Origin: CALLPQ01 sp038531745
Lineage (GTDB): Bacteria > Pseudomonadota > Alphaproteobacteria > Caulobacterales > Parvularculaceae
Direction: 5' to 3'
Assembly: GCA_038531745.1 (NCBI GenBank)
Contig: JBCBBJ010000006.1
Coordinates: 1 to 64,000 of the forward strand
DNA length: 64,000 nucleotides
Part shown: positions 16,561-25,546 of the stretch, one piece after another
Numbering within the stretch: the first letter of the stretch is position 1
How the letters are laid out: the number at the start of each line of letters is the position of its first letter
Notes under the pieces: model-generated
Told to the model about the DNA's origin: nothing
What the model saw: only the letters and a program-made list of their open reading frames with translations
Databases searched by the model: none
Translations under genes and position numbers: made by a program

Positions 16561-17709
16561 CTAGACCTGATAATCGCGGAGCATGTCACGCGCGATGATC
16601 ACCCGCATGATCTCATTGGTGCCCTCAAGGATTTGATGCACCCGCACATCGCGCAACATCCGCTCCAACGGGTAATCGCGCAGATAACCATAGCCGCCAT
16701 GGACCTGGAGCGCGTCATTGACGATTTCAAAACCCTTATCGGTGACAAGCCGTTTGGCCATGGCGCAGAATTTTGTGGCGTCCGGCGCTTTATTGTCGAG
16801 CTTCCACGCAGCCTGATAGAGCATCACCCGCGCCGCTTCGAGATCGGTTGCCATATCGGCCAGTTTGAACTGCAACGCCTGCTGCTGATTAATCCGTTTA
16901 CCGAAAGCTTTACGCTCATTGCTGTAATCGAGAGCCGCTTTCAGGGCGCGGTTACCGGCCCCCAAAGAACAGGCGGCAATATTCAGGCGACCGCCATCGA
17001 GCCCCATCATGGCAAATTTGAACCCTTCGCCTTCGCGCCCGATCAGGTTTTCCGCGGGCACCCGGCAATTATCAAAGGAGACAATGGCCGTGGGCTGAGA
17101 ATTCCAGCCCATCTTGCGCTCATTGGCACCAAAGGCGAGCCCGGGCGTGTCTTTTTCCACTACCAAGGCGGAGATGCCCCGCGGGCTGTCATCGCCCGTG
17201 CGTACCATGACGAGATAGAGATCGGTTGTGCCCGCGCCGGAAATAAACGCCTTTGAACCATTGATCACATAATGGTCGCCCTCGCGCACGGCTTTGGTTT
17301 TGAGCGCCGCCGCATCGGAGCCGGAACCGGGCTCGGTCAGGCAATAGCTGCCCAGCAAGTCCATGGACGCAAGCGCCGGGCAATATTTCTGACGCAAAGC
17401 CTCAGAGCCGAACCCGTCGATCATCCAGGTGACCATATTGTGGATCGAGATATAGGCCGCCGTGGAAATACACCCTTCTGACAGGGCCTCAAAAATCAAC
17501 GCCGCGTCAAGCCGCCCGAGGCCAGAGCCGCCCACATCCTCGCGCGCATATATCGCCGCCAGGCCGAGGCTCGCGGATTGTTTGATCACATCAACGGGAA
17601 AATGCTTTTTCTCGTCCCACTCCTCCGCATGGGGAGCAAGCGCGTCACTGGCAAATCGCCGGGCCATTTCCTGGATGGCGATTTGATCATCTGAGAGGGC
17701 AAAATCCAT
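16561..17709 (-). CDS. Acyl-CoA dehydrogenase (isobutyryl-CoA dehydrogenase-like)
   Basis: FAD-dependent acyl-CoA dehydrogenase, 382 aa, the usual family length. Signature 1 (CLTEPGSGSDAAALKT) near 130 and signature 2 near the end (QVHGGYGYLRDYPLERMLRD) are intact; ILEGTNEIMR follows. Most closely resembles the isobutyryl-CoA dehydrogenase group by its partnership with 3-hydroxyisobutyryl-CoA hydrolase, giving a valine catabolic operon with DUF1330 between. Specificity is inferred from context, not from residues. Confidence 0.87.
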   Translation of the reverse strand: MDFALSDDQIAIQEMARRFASDALAPHAEEWDEKKHFPVDVIKQSASLGLAAIYAREDVGGSGLGRLDAALIFEALSEGCISTAAYISIHNMVTWMIDGFGSEALRQKYCPALASMDLLGSYCLTEPGSGSDAAALKTKAVREGDHYVINGSKAFISGAGTTDLYLVMVRTGDDSPRGISALVVEKDTPGLAFGANERKMGWNSQPTAIVSFDNCRVPAENLIGREGEGFKFAMMGLDGGRLNIAACSLGAGNRALKAALDYSNERKAFGKRINQQQALQFKLADMATDLEAARVMLYQAAWKLDNKAPDATKFCAMAKRLVTDKGFEIVNDALQVHGGYGYLRDYPLERMLRDVRVHQILEGTNEIMRVIIARDMLRDYQV

Positions 17710-17753
17710 GGGTCTGCCTTTCCTTCCTCATGCCTCAAACGGCGCTGGAGCCA

Positions 17754-18455
17754 TTAATCAAGCCCGTCGCCGTCATCTTTCTTATGGGGCTCTAACATTG
17801 GTGTACTCACCGTTTCGTCAGGCGCGATCGCGTCAACATCATACTCGGGGGTCATATCGTTGTCGCCCTCGGTGGTTAGCGGCGTCATGGGCCCCAGGCT
17901 CTTGTCGGCGCGGTGGCGCATATACCGAAAAAGGATATAGGTTCCCACACACACAACCGCGATGATCGGCAGCCAGATTTTTGCACGCTCGCCTGCCACT
18001 TCGCCCACCCCATGGAACAGGACAAACATTACCGTCACATAGAGCGTTGCCGTGCCCATTACCCACAGCACAAAGCGCAGATATGGCGTCAGGAAAAACC
18101 CGCACGCTAGATAGGTGGGGATGCGCGTGCCAGGCACAAAACGCGCGGTAAAGAGCGTCTTCACCAGTTCCTCATCCACCAGTTTACCAGCTACGGAAAC
18201 ACCGGGTTTTTCGGCAAATTTATGGGCCCATTCATACCGCCGGGCCGCCCAGCCGAGCCAGTATTTCCACACATCCGACGCGGTCAGACCGGCCAGCACC
18301 GTGGCAAAAATCAAGAGCGGCACGCCGGCCCCGGAGATTGACGCCGTTGCCGCCCCAATAACGGCGGCGTCTTCCTGAATGAACGGTGTCAGAAAAATCA
18401 GCGCATAGAGCGTCCACCCACTCATCATAAAGAGATTTTCCGGATTAAAATCCAT
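17754..18455 (-). CDS. DedA/VTT-domain membrane protein
   Basis: Inner-membrane protein (233 aa) of the DedA superfamily, whose members act in membrane homeostasis and undecaprenyl or phospholipid flipping. FIQEDAAVIGAATAS (about 25-39) carries the acidic pair, and FTARFVPGTRIPTYLACGFF (about 105-124) is the conserved Arg-containing re-entrant motif. About four membrane segments. The last 55 residues form an unusual acidic, Asp/Thr-rich cytoplasmic tail ending GDGLD. Starts 45 bases upstream of the acyl-CoA dehydrogenase gene on the same strand. Confidence 0.85.
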   Translation of the reverse strand: MDFNPENLFMMSGWTLYALIFLTPFIQEDAAVIGAATASISGAGVPLLIFATVLAGLTASDVWKYWLGWAARRYEWAHKFAEKPGVSVAGKLVDEELVKTLFTARFVPGTRIPTYLACGFFLTPYLRFVLWVMGTATLYVTVMFVLFHGVGEVAGERAKIWLPIIAVVCVGTYILFRYMRHRADKSLGPMTPLTTEGDNDMTPEYDVDAIAPDETVSTPMLEPHKKDDGDGLD

Positions 18456-18571
18456 CGCCTGGGAAAAGTCCTTTCATTGCGCCGTCATAAGACCACTGAC
18501 CGCCCATGGGAACAAGGCGCACACGGCGCGAACATCTGAGATTGGCAGCACATTCTGCTACAATCGCAGCC

Positions 18572-19240
18572 ATGGACGTTCAGCCCCGCCATCGCCAACC
18601 CCTGCAAAATCGCGTGACCCCGTTTTCGCGGCTTATCCGTACGCCCGCGCGGGGTCTTTTTATGGGCAATCGCGGCATCCTCCATGGCGCGGACCAGCGT
18701 CTGGTGACGGACCGGTGGCGCCATAAAGCCTGGATCATCTGCACCTTGTCCCACACCGATAAAAAGGGCCGGCGCTGGCACCGCCCCGTCATGCAGCCTG
18801 GTCAGTATACCGAGCTCTTCTTCCTTGATGAGGCAACAGCCCTCGCCGCCGGCCACCGCCCCTGCGCCTTGTGCCAGCGCGCCCGGTACACCGCCTTTAT
18901 TGCAGCAGCGGGGTTTGCACGGGCGGGGGTGCTTGATGCGGCCCTCCATAGCGCGCGCACTTCGACTCACTTTGGCGCAGTCCCCTACCCCGCGGCGTGC
19001 CTTGGCCACCTGCCAGCAGGCACTATAGTCAGCCGCAAAGACGCAAGAGAAATCGCTTATTTGTGGGATGGGCAGTGCCTTCACCCCTGGCAACCGGGGG
19101 GCTATGGCGCCGCCATCAATGCCGAGCCCGCAGACGAAGTGGGTGTCCTCACCCCTGCTATCACCGTGGAGGCCCTGCGCCGCGGTTATCGGCCCGTGAC
19201 ACATCCTTCGGCCGCAAACCCGCACGCTTTCCCGAAATGA
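18572..19240 (+). CDS. Conserved hypothetical protein with Cys/His clusters
   Basis: Protein of 222 aa from ATG 18572 (an upstream ATG at 18506 is possible; neither has a clear ribosome-binding site). Not assigned to a named family, but segments such as RVTPFSRLIRTPARG, MGNRGILH, PGQYTELFFLDEATALAAGHRPCALC, YLWDGQCLHPW recall a conserved alphaproteobacterial hypothetical family I have seen without function. A CxxC in HRPCALCQRARY and nearby Cys-x-x-His and Cys-Leu-His residues could bind metal. No signal peptide or membrane segment. Divergent from the DedA gene, followed by a DUF3592 gene. Confidence 0.7.
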   Translation: MDVQPRHRQPLQNRVTPFSRLIRTPARGLFMGNRGILHGADQRLVTDRWRHKAWIICTLSHTDKKGRRWHRPVMQPGQYTELFFLDEATALAAGHRPCALCQRARYTAFIAAAGFARAGVLDAALHSARTSTHFGAVPYPAACLGHLPAGTIVSRKDAREIAYLWDGQCLHPWQPGGYGAAINAEPADEVGVLTPAITVEALRRGYRPVTHPSAANPHAFPK

Positions 19241-19303
19241 AGCACCAACGGCTTGTTAGGGAGTTTGGCGCACTCTTGGACCTGATCAGATAAGGAAAGT
19301 CAT

Positions 19304-19822
19304 GTGGACCGTATGCTTATGATTTTAATCGTAGGACTAGTGGGTATCTTTCTTCTGATTGGTTTTGCCATGCTGGGCTATGCTGGCGTCTCTTGGGCGC
19401 GGGGTCACGCGGCGCAAAGCTGGCCGACCACGCAAGGGGAGATCATCGCATCGACGCTGCACATTGATAGAGATAGCGAGGGCGACACCTACACCGCGAA
19501 AGTGCGCTATCAGTATGAGGTTGACGGTCGGCGGTTCGAAAGCGATCGCATTTCTTTTGGCTTTTCCGGAACCGATAATCGACAGGATCACCAAACGATT
19601 ACGGATCGCCTCTCCGCCGGGACACACGTCAGTGTGCGCTATAATATGGCAAATCCGCAGATGGCAACGCTCTCCACAAGGCAAAGCAAGGGGCTGATCT
19701 TTCTGACGATTTTTGGCATTATGTGGACGACGTTTTCCACCGGGTTTGTTGCCCTCCTCGCCCTTGGCAACAGAAGTAGCGAGCCGTTTATTCAATCCAT
19801 TCTCGTCTATGGCCAACCCTAA
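19304..19822 (+). CDS. DUF3592 membrane protein
   Basis: Protein of 172 aa with membrane segments at about 5-27 and 130-152 and an intervening soluble beta-rich domain (SWPTTQGEIIASTLHIDRDSEGD is cut here; then YTAKVRYQYEVDGRRFESDRI and VSVRYNMANPQMATL). These features match DUF3592, a family of unknown function. Start GTG 19304 is preceded by AAGGAAAG at good spacing; an out-of-frame ATG at 19302 overlaps it. Unrelated neighbours give no functional hint. Confidence 0.82.
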   Translation: MDRMLMILIVGLVGIFLLIGFAMLGYAGVSWARGHAAQSWPTTQGEIIASTLHIDRDSEGDTYTAKVRYQYEVDGRRFESDRISFGFSGTDNRQDHQTITDRLSAGTHVSVRYNMANPQMATLSTRQSKGLIFLTIFGIMWTTFSTGFVALLALGNRSSEPFIQSILVYGQP

Positions 19823-19825
19823 CCT

Positions 19826-20062
19826 TCAGCACCCGCCCTGTTTTAATGTACGCGCCAAAGCGGCGGGGAACTTTGTGAGAAGTGCATGGGGCCTGACCGG
19901 GCGCGGAACAAAACCGCCACCGCAATTGGGGCAAACAGTGCCCAGCACCCCCTCAACACAAGGGCGGCAAAACGTACATTCAAAGGAGCAGATCATCGCC
20001 TGATCACTGTCCGGCGGCAGATCGCGATCACAACACTCGCAATTGGGACGTAGCTCTAGCAT
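19826..20062 (-). CDS. DUF1272 zinc-ribbon protein
   Basis: 78-aa cysteine-rich protein. MLELRPNCECCDRDLP, then CSFECTFCRPCV and CPNCGGGF give several CxxC pairs, fitting the DUF1272 family, which probably binds zinc. Function unknown. It starts 12 bases after the stop of the Lhr-type helicase on the same strand, so it may be the last gene of that transcript. Convergent with the DUF3592 gene. Confidence 0.87.
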   Translation of the reverse strand: MLELRPNCECCDRDLPPDSDQAMICSFECTFCRPCVEGVLGTVCPNCGGGFVPRPVRPHALLTKFPAALARTLKQGGC

Positions 20063-20074
20063 TATCCATCTTCC

Positions 20075-22636
20075 CTATTCATCCGTACCCATAGCAATAT
20101 CAACAATATCATCGGAAATCGCGGCGAGCATGGCGTCTTGCGCCTCGCCCAGAACCGGTTGGCGATTGACCTCCAGCATCACCGGCACGGCTAACGGCGA
20201 AACACGGTCCAGCGCCTGATGCACCAGCTTGCCGCGCACCCGGGCGAGAAGCCCGCTCAAGCGTTTGAGATCAAGATAGCCGCCCGCGGCGTCATCCCAT
20301 GCGGCCTGGAGCAAGATGTGATCGGGCTCATGCTCGCGCAACACATCGTAAATCAGGTCGGAGGAAAACGTCACCTGGCGCCCGGTTTTCTCCTGGCCTG
20401 GATAGCGCCGCTCAATCAACCCGGCAATAATCGCGCAGTTGCGAAAGGTGCGTTTCATCAAAATTGATTCCTGCAACCACGCCTCCAGATCATCGCCAAG
20501 CATGTCCTCATCGAACAGCGCCGCCATATCCACATCGCTCATATCCTGACGCGCCCAGATCGACAGGGCATATTCCGTTGGCACAAAGCCGATGGGTTGT
20601 TTGCCCAGACGTTCAAGCCGCCGGGTGAGGAGCATGCCGAGGGTTTGTTGCGCCAATTGCCCATCAAAGGGATAACACACAAGAAAGTGCCGCCCATTGC
20701 GGGCCGACCCCCGCGTGGGGCGCCCGTCAAGCGCATGCTGACCTTTTTCAAACCCGTATGGGAACGTCTCAATCAGTAATTGATCAGGCTTCGGAATAAT
20801 CGATTTTTCCTGCTGGATGCGCAGCCAATCCTGCACCGGTTCAGGATAATTATGCCATTCTCCCGGCGAATGGATCATGGTGCGTACGCGGTCCGCCAGA
20901 TAGGTGGACAGCGGAAACTTACCGCCCTGCCAACTTGGTACCTTGGGCGAGCCGCCTTTTGCCCGGCTGACAATCACATCGGTCACTGTAACGGTTTCAA
21001 GACGGAGCAATTCCCCGGCAAAAAGAAACGTGTCGCCGGGATTGAGCCACTCCACAAACCATTCCTCAACCTCGCCCAGTTTGCGCCCGGCGCGCAACGG
21101 CCCTTTTTTGGAGCCAAGACGCACATTCAGGGCCGGCGCCTCAACAATCGTGCCCACATTCATGCGATATTGCTGAGCGATCTGGGGCGTGCGCACTTGC
21201 CACTTGCCATCGCGCTCAATGAGGCGACGATAGCGCTCATAGGTTTTGAGCGCATAACCGCCGGTGGAGACAAATTCCAACACACGGTCAAACTGCAAGC
21301 GGGAAAGATCGCTATAGGGCGCCGCGCTGATTACCTCCCCATACAGATCATCAGCCACAAACGGCGCGGCGCACGCCATACCCATAATATGCTGAGCCAG
21401 AACATCAAGGGCGCCGTCGCGCCAGAATTCCCCGTCCAGCTGGCCCTCGCGAATGGCTTCCTGCGCCGCGATACACTCCAACACATCAATGCGATTTGCC
21501 GGCACCAACAAAGCCGAGGACGGCTCATTCATTCGGTGATTTGCCCGGCCAATACGCTGGGTCAGGCGGCTGGCGCCCTTGGGCGCGCCGATTTGGATGA
21601 CAAGATCCACGTCCCCCCAGTCGATCCCCAGATCAAGTGTTGAGGTACACACAACCGCGCGCAATTCCCCGCGCGCCATGGCCGCCTCGACCTTGCGTCG
21701 CCGCGCCACATCAAGGGAGCCATGGTGGAGCGCAATGGGCAGATTATCCTCATTGATCCGCCACAGTTCCTGAAAAGTAATCTCCGCCTGATTGCGGGTG
21801 TTCACAAAAATTAGGGTCAGTTTTGCAGCCTTAATGGCGTCGTACATTTCCGCCATGGCGTGGCGGGCCGAATGCCCGGACCACGGAATGCGCTCTTCAG
21901 AATTGAGGAGGCTGACTTTTGGGACCGCCCCGCCCTGCGCCCGGATCAATTGCGCCGGCTTGGCGCCCGCCACAAATTGCGGGGTCAGAAAATCCAACAG
22001 GGGCTGCGGATCTGGCACGGTCGCCGATAGACCGGTAAACCGCACCCCCGGGCTAAGCGCGCGCAACCGCGCCAACCCCAGCGCCATGAGGTGTCCGCGT
22101 TTCTGGTTCACAATGGCGTGGATCTCATCAAGGATCACACACCGCAACTTTCCAAAGAACGACGCCGCGTCTTTGTTGGCCAGTAACAAGGCCAATTGCT
22201 CGGGCGTCGTCAGGAGGAGATGCGGCGGATGGGTTTTCTGGCGCTGGCGGCGATTGGAAGGCGTATCGCCCGTGCGTGTGCCAAGGGTGATAGGCAGACG
22301 CATTTGCGAAACCGGCATTTCAAGGTTGCGGGCAATATCAACCGCCAGTGCCTTGAGCGGGGAAATATAGAGCGTATGCAGACCATCATGGGGTGTGCCA
22401 GCATCGGCTTTTTCATGAAGGTCCACAAGGCTTGGCAAAAAACCGGCAAGCGTTTTTCCGCCGCCGGTGGGTGCAATGAGCAAATGTGAGTGCCCGGCCA
22501 AACCAGCCTCCAGGCAGGCAAGCTGATGGGCGCGCGGCGCCCATCCCCGCCCGTCAAACCACGCGCCAAAAACTGATGGTAATAGCGAAGGTACTGACGC
22601 GTCGGCACCAGGGCTTATCGCCTGCTGGCCGCTCAT
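20075..22636 (-). CDS. Ligase-associated DEXH-box helicase (Lhr-Core type)
   Basis: Superfamily 2 ATP-dependent helicase of the Lhr-Core group, 853 aa from ATG 22636 (GTG codons just upstream are in frame). Motif I is LIAPTGGGKTLAGFLPS near 55-71, motif II is DEIH, and STLDLGIDWGDVD plus QRIGRANHR give motifs V-VI. The C-terminal half holds the winged-helix and Lhr-specific region. Named from association with ATP-dependent ligase, exonuclease and PdeM in many bacteria; here the ligase and exonuclease are divergent from it. Likely acts in DNA damage repair. Confidence 0.92.
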   Translation of the reverse strand: MSGQQAISPGADASVPSLLPSVFGAWFDGRGWAPRAHQLACLEAGLAGHSHLLIAPTGGGKTLAGFLPSLVDLHEKADAGTPHDGLHTLYISPLKALAVDIARNLEMPVSQMRLPITLGTRTGDTPSNRRQRQKTHPPHLLLTTPEQLALLLANKDAASFFGKLRCVILDEIHAIVNQKRGHLMALGLARLRALSPGVRFTGLSATVPDPQPLLDFLTPQFVAGAKPAQLIRAQGGAVPKVSLLNSEERIPWSGHSARHAMAEMYDAIKAAKLTLIFVNTRNQAEITFQELWRINEDNLPIALHHGSLDVARRRKVEAAMARGELRAVVCTSTLDLGIDWGDVDLVIQIGAPKGASRLTQRIGRANHRMNEPSSALLVPANRIDVLECIAAQEAIREGQLDGEFWRDGALDVLAQHIMGMACAAPFVADDLYGEVISAAPYSDLSRLQFDRVLEFVSTGGYALKTYERYRRLIERDGKWQVRTPQIAQQYRMNVGTIVEAPALNVRLGSKKGPLRAGRKLGEVEEWFVEWLNPGDTFLFAGELLRLETVTVTDVIVSRAKGGSPKVPSWQGGKFPLSTYLADRVRTMIHSPGEWHNYPEPVQDWLRIQQEKSIIPKPDQLLIETFPYGFEKGQHALDGRPTRGSARNGRHFLVCYPFDGQLAQQTLGMLLTRRLERLGKQPIGFVPTEYALSIWARQDMSDVDMAALFDEDMLGDDLEAWLQESILMKRTFRNCAIIAGLIERRYPGQEKTGRQVTFSSDLIYDVLREHEPDHILLQAAWDDAAGGYLDLKRLSGLLARVRGKLVHQALDRVSPLAVPVMLEVNRQPVLGEAQDAMLAAISDDIVDIAMGTDE

Positions 22637-22806
22637 CACCACCACCCAAGGTTTTTACAGGTCCGCCCTGCGATGAAACTGATCATGCCATGTCTTATTT
22701 GCGTAATATTATGCATTAACCTTCATCCTTCGCAGGGTATACCCTACTATGAGCATACGCCAATCACAGCCCGCGCTGGGCTGCTCATTTTGCTGTTGAA
22801 CGCACC

Positions 22807-23829
22807 ATGGTTCCACCCGATTACTCATCTTTCCTCCACCCAACCCCAAAGGGGCTTTATTGTCCGCCAGGGGATTTTTATGTGGATCCGGTGGCCGCCG
22901 TTGACCGCGCGGTCATCACCCACGGACATGCGGACCACGCCCGGGCGGGCCATGGCGCGGTTCTGGCCACCAATGAGACAATGGCGATCATGGCCGTGCG
23001 GTATGGTAATCAGTTTACTGATCACCGTCAGCCCCTGTCACTGGGGGAACATACCACCGTCAATGGGGTGGATGTCAGTTTCGCCCCCGCCGGGCATGTT
23101 CTGGGCTCAGCGCAGGCGGTCGTCACCTGGAACGGAATGCGCATGGTCGTCTCCGGTGATTTCAAACGGCGCAGCGATCCCACCTGCACCGCTTTTGAAC
23201 CCGTGCCTTGCGATGTCTTTATCTCCGAGGCGACCTTTGCCCTGCCCGTCTTTCGTCATCCCGACGACAGGGGGGAAATTGCCCGGCTGCTGGCTTCGGT
23301 CGCCCGGTTTCCGGAACGCGCCCATTTGGTAGGAGCGTATGCCTTGGGTAAAGCACAACGGGTAATCTGCCTCATCCGAGAACAGGGCTATGATGCGCCG
23401 ATTTATTTGCATGGGGCGATGCAAAAACTATGTGATCTGTACCAGGAGCACGGTGTTGACCTCGGCCCGCTCCTTCCGGCGACGATCAACCGGGAGGGCA
23501 GCAAACAGGATTTTGCCGGTAAGATTATTGTGGCCCCGCCCTCGGCCTTTGCTGATAAATGGGCGCGGCGTTTTCCCGATCCGGTGGCGGCGTTTTGCTC
23601 CGGCTGGATGCAGGTACGTGCCCGGGCGAAGCAACGCGGTGTGGAATTGCCGCTGATCCTGTCAGACCATGCGGACTGGGACGAATTGACCCAAACCGTG
23701 CGCGATGTGGCGCCGGGTGAATTATGGATCACCCATGGGCGCGACGATGCCCTCATGCGCTGGGCCGAACTGGAAGGCATTACCGCGCGGCCCCTGCGGC
23801 TGGTGGGGTATGAGGATGAGAACGAGTAA
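22807..23829 (+). CDS. Ligase-associated DNA damage response exonuclease (MBL fold)
   Basis: Metallo-beta-lactamase-fold nuclease (340 aa) of the beta-CASP-like group paired with ATP-dependent ligases. The HGHADHARAGHG motif (HxHxDH) lies near residue 38, FSP-type GHVLGSA near 97, VSGDFKRR near 117, and LSDHADWDEL near 287 with a conserved His. The stop TAA shares a base with the ligase ATG at 23829, so the two form one operon. An AT-rich near-palindrome at 22700-22715 sits in the divergent promoter region shared with the helicase. Confidence 0.92.
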   Translation: MVPPDYSSFLHPTPKGLYCPPGDFYVDPVAAVDRAVITHGHADHARAGHGAVLATNETMAIMAVRYGNQFTDHRQPLSLGEHTTVNGVDVSFAPAGHVLGSAQAVVTWNGMRMVVSGDFKRRSDPTCTAFEPVPCDVFISEATFALPVFRHPDDRGEIARLLASVARFPERAHLVGAYALGKAQRVICLIREQGYDAPIYLHGAMQKLCDLYQEHGVDLGPLLPATINREGSKQDFAGKIIVAPPSAFADKWARRFPDPVAAFCSGWMQVRARAKQRGVELPLILSDHADWDELTQTVRDVAPGELWITHGRDDALMRWAELEGITARPLRLVGYEDENE

Positions 23830-25418
23830 TGCAATCCTTCTCTGCGCTGCTTGACCGACTGGCCCTCACCCCCGGGCGTAATGCAAAAATTACGTTGATG
23901 ACGGATTATTTTGCAGCAACACCCGATCCTGATCGCGGCTATGCCCTGGCGGCGATCACCCGCGATCTCAGCTTTTCCGCCATCAAACCTGCTGCCTTGC
24001 GTCAATTAATTGGGGAGCGGATGGACCCGCATTTGTTTGAGTTATCCTATGATTATGTGGGGGATTTGGCCGAAACCATTGCGCTTGCCTGGCCCACCCG
24101 CCATGGGGCAAATCACATTCCGAGCTTGCGTGAAGTGGTGGAAACCCTGCAAGCGATCAAGAAAACACAAGCCCCCGACCAGGTGCGTGATTGGCTCGAT
24201 ACCCTGGACGCGCAAGGACGTTGGGCCCTTCTAAAACTTGTTACCGGCGGTTTGCGTATTGGCGTTTCGGCGCGTCTGGCTAAAACCGCGCTCGCCCGGT
24301 TCGGCGACAAGCCAGTCAATGAAATCGAAGAGATCTGGCATGGCCTTATCCTTCCCTATACAGATCTTTTTGCCTGGCTGGAGGGCAAAGCCGATAAACC
24401 GGAAAATACCCACAAGACACCCTTTCGCCCGGTGATGCTCGCCCATCCGATCGATGAGGACAAAGACTTTGGCAACCTGTTGGCCGGCGACTTTGTGGCC
24501 GAATGGAAATGGGACGGTATTCGCATTCAGGCAAGCGCCCGTGACGGGGAGGCTCAGCTTTATAGCCGCACCGGCGATGATATTGGCCATACCTTCCCAG
24601 ATATTATCCGTACCCTCACCTTCGATGCCACCATTGATGGGGAGCTTCTTGTCTTTGATCCGCAGGCAGAGCGCTTTACACCCGCCGCCTTTGGCGATTT
24701 GCAACAACGGTTGAACCGCAAAACCGTCTCTAAGGCGCACCTTGAAAACCATCCCGCTTTCATCCGCGCTTACGATATCCTCACCCTTGGGGAGGAGGAT
24801 TTGCGGCCCCGTCCGTTTCTTGAGCGCCGGGCGATCCTTGAAGACCTGCTTAGCCGCACGCACCCGGACCGCATGGATCTATCGCCGATACTTGCCTTTG
24901 ATGGGTGGGATATGCTCGCCCAATTGCGTGCCAGCCCGCCTCACCCCTCCATTGAGGGGGTGATGATCAAGCGGGCAACCGCCCCCTATGTGCCCGGGCG
25001 CCCGAAAGGCGAATGGTTCAAGTGGAAGCGCGATCCCTTTCTGGTTGACGCCGTAATGATGTATGCCCAGCGCGGCCACGGCAAACGCTCTTCTTTTTAT
25101 TCGGACTTTACCTTCGGTGTTTGGCGCGATGGTGAAATTGTGCCCGTGGGCAAAGCCTATTTCGGGTTCACCGACGAGGAACTCAAAGGCCTCGACAAAT
25201 TCGTGCGCAACAACACAACCGACCGGTTTGGCCCCGTGCGGCAAGTGGCGTTTGGACCCGATAAAGGCCTCGTCCTGGAAATCGCCTTTGAGGGGCTGAA
25301 CGCCTCCACCCGCCATAAATCGGGCGTTGCCATGCGGTTCCCCCGTATCCATCGCATCCGATGGGACAAACCCGCCGCCGAGGCCGATACCCTTGAAAGC
25401 TTGAAACAACGCCTTTGA
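23829..25418 (+). CDS. ATP-dependent DNA ligase (bacterial LigC/LigB-type, damage-response cluster)
   Basis: ATP-dependent DNA ligase of 529 aa. The N-terminal 200 residues form the DNA-binding domain; motif I EWKWDGIRIQ supplies the adenylated Lys227; motif III-like DGELLVF, motif IV EGVMIKRA and WFKWKRD of motif V follow. The OB domain ends in RFPRIHRIRWDKP. The start overlaps the exonuclease stop by one base. With the helicase and PdeM it forms a repair set; this enzyme is an accessory to the NAD-dependent ligase, whose gene is not in the window. Confidence 0.93.
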   Translation: MQSFSALLDRLALTPGRNAKITLMTDYFAATPDPDRGYALAAITRDLSFSAIKPAALRQLIGERMDPHLFELSYDYVGDLAETIALAWPTRHGANHIPSLREVVETLQAIKKTQAPDQVRDWLDTLDAQGRWALLKLVTGGLRIGVSARLAKTALARFGDKPVNEIEEIWHGLILPYTDLFAWLEGKADKPENTHKTPFRPVMLAHPIDEDKDFGNLLAGDFVAEWKWDGIRIQASARDGEAQLYSRTGDDIGHTFPDIIRTLTFDATIDGELLVFDPQAERFTPAAFGDLQQRLNRKTVSKAHLENHPAFIRAYDILTLGEEDLRPRPFLERRAILEDLLSRTHPDRMDLSPILAFDGWDMLAQLRASPPHPSIEGVMIKRATAPYVPGRPKGEWFKWKRDPFLVDAVMMYAQRGHGKRSSFYSDFTFGVWRDGEIVPVGKAYFGFTDEELKGLDKFVRNNTTDRFGPVRQVAFGPDKGLVLEIAFEGLNASTRHKSGVAMRFPRIHRIRWDKPAAEADTLESLKQRL

Positions 25419-25546
25419 ACGGGTCAGCGTCCCCCAAGGCATTTGCCCTGCGGGGCGAGTAACCTTATCAACACGGAATTGGCCGGGGATGTCCATTGGC
25501 CTTGTGGTGTTGATTGCCCGGTTCCGGGCCCAGGGAAAGCCCGGTT

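Noticed and set aside
16345..17256. Long plus-strand open frame over the DUF1330 and acyl-CoA dehydrogenase genes
   Set aside because: Antisense shadow of two well-supported genes, with no family-like sequence.
20780..21643. Long plus-strand open frame within the helicase gene
   Set aside because: Antisense to the Lhr-type helicase, whose motifs are all intact on the minus strand.
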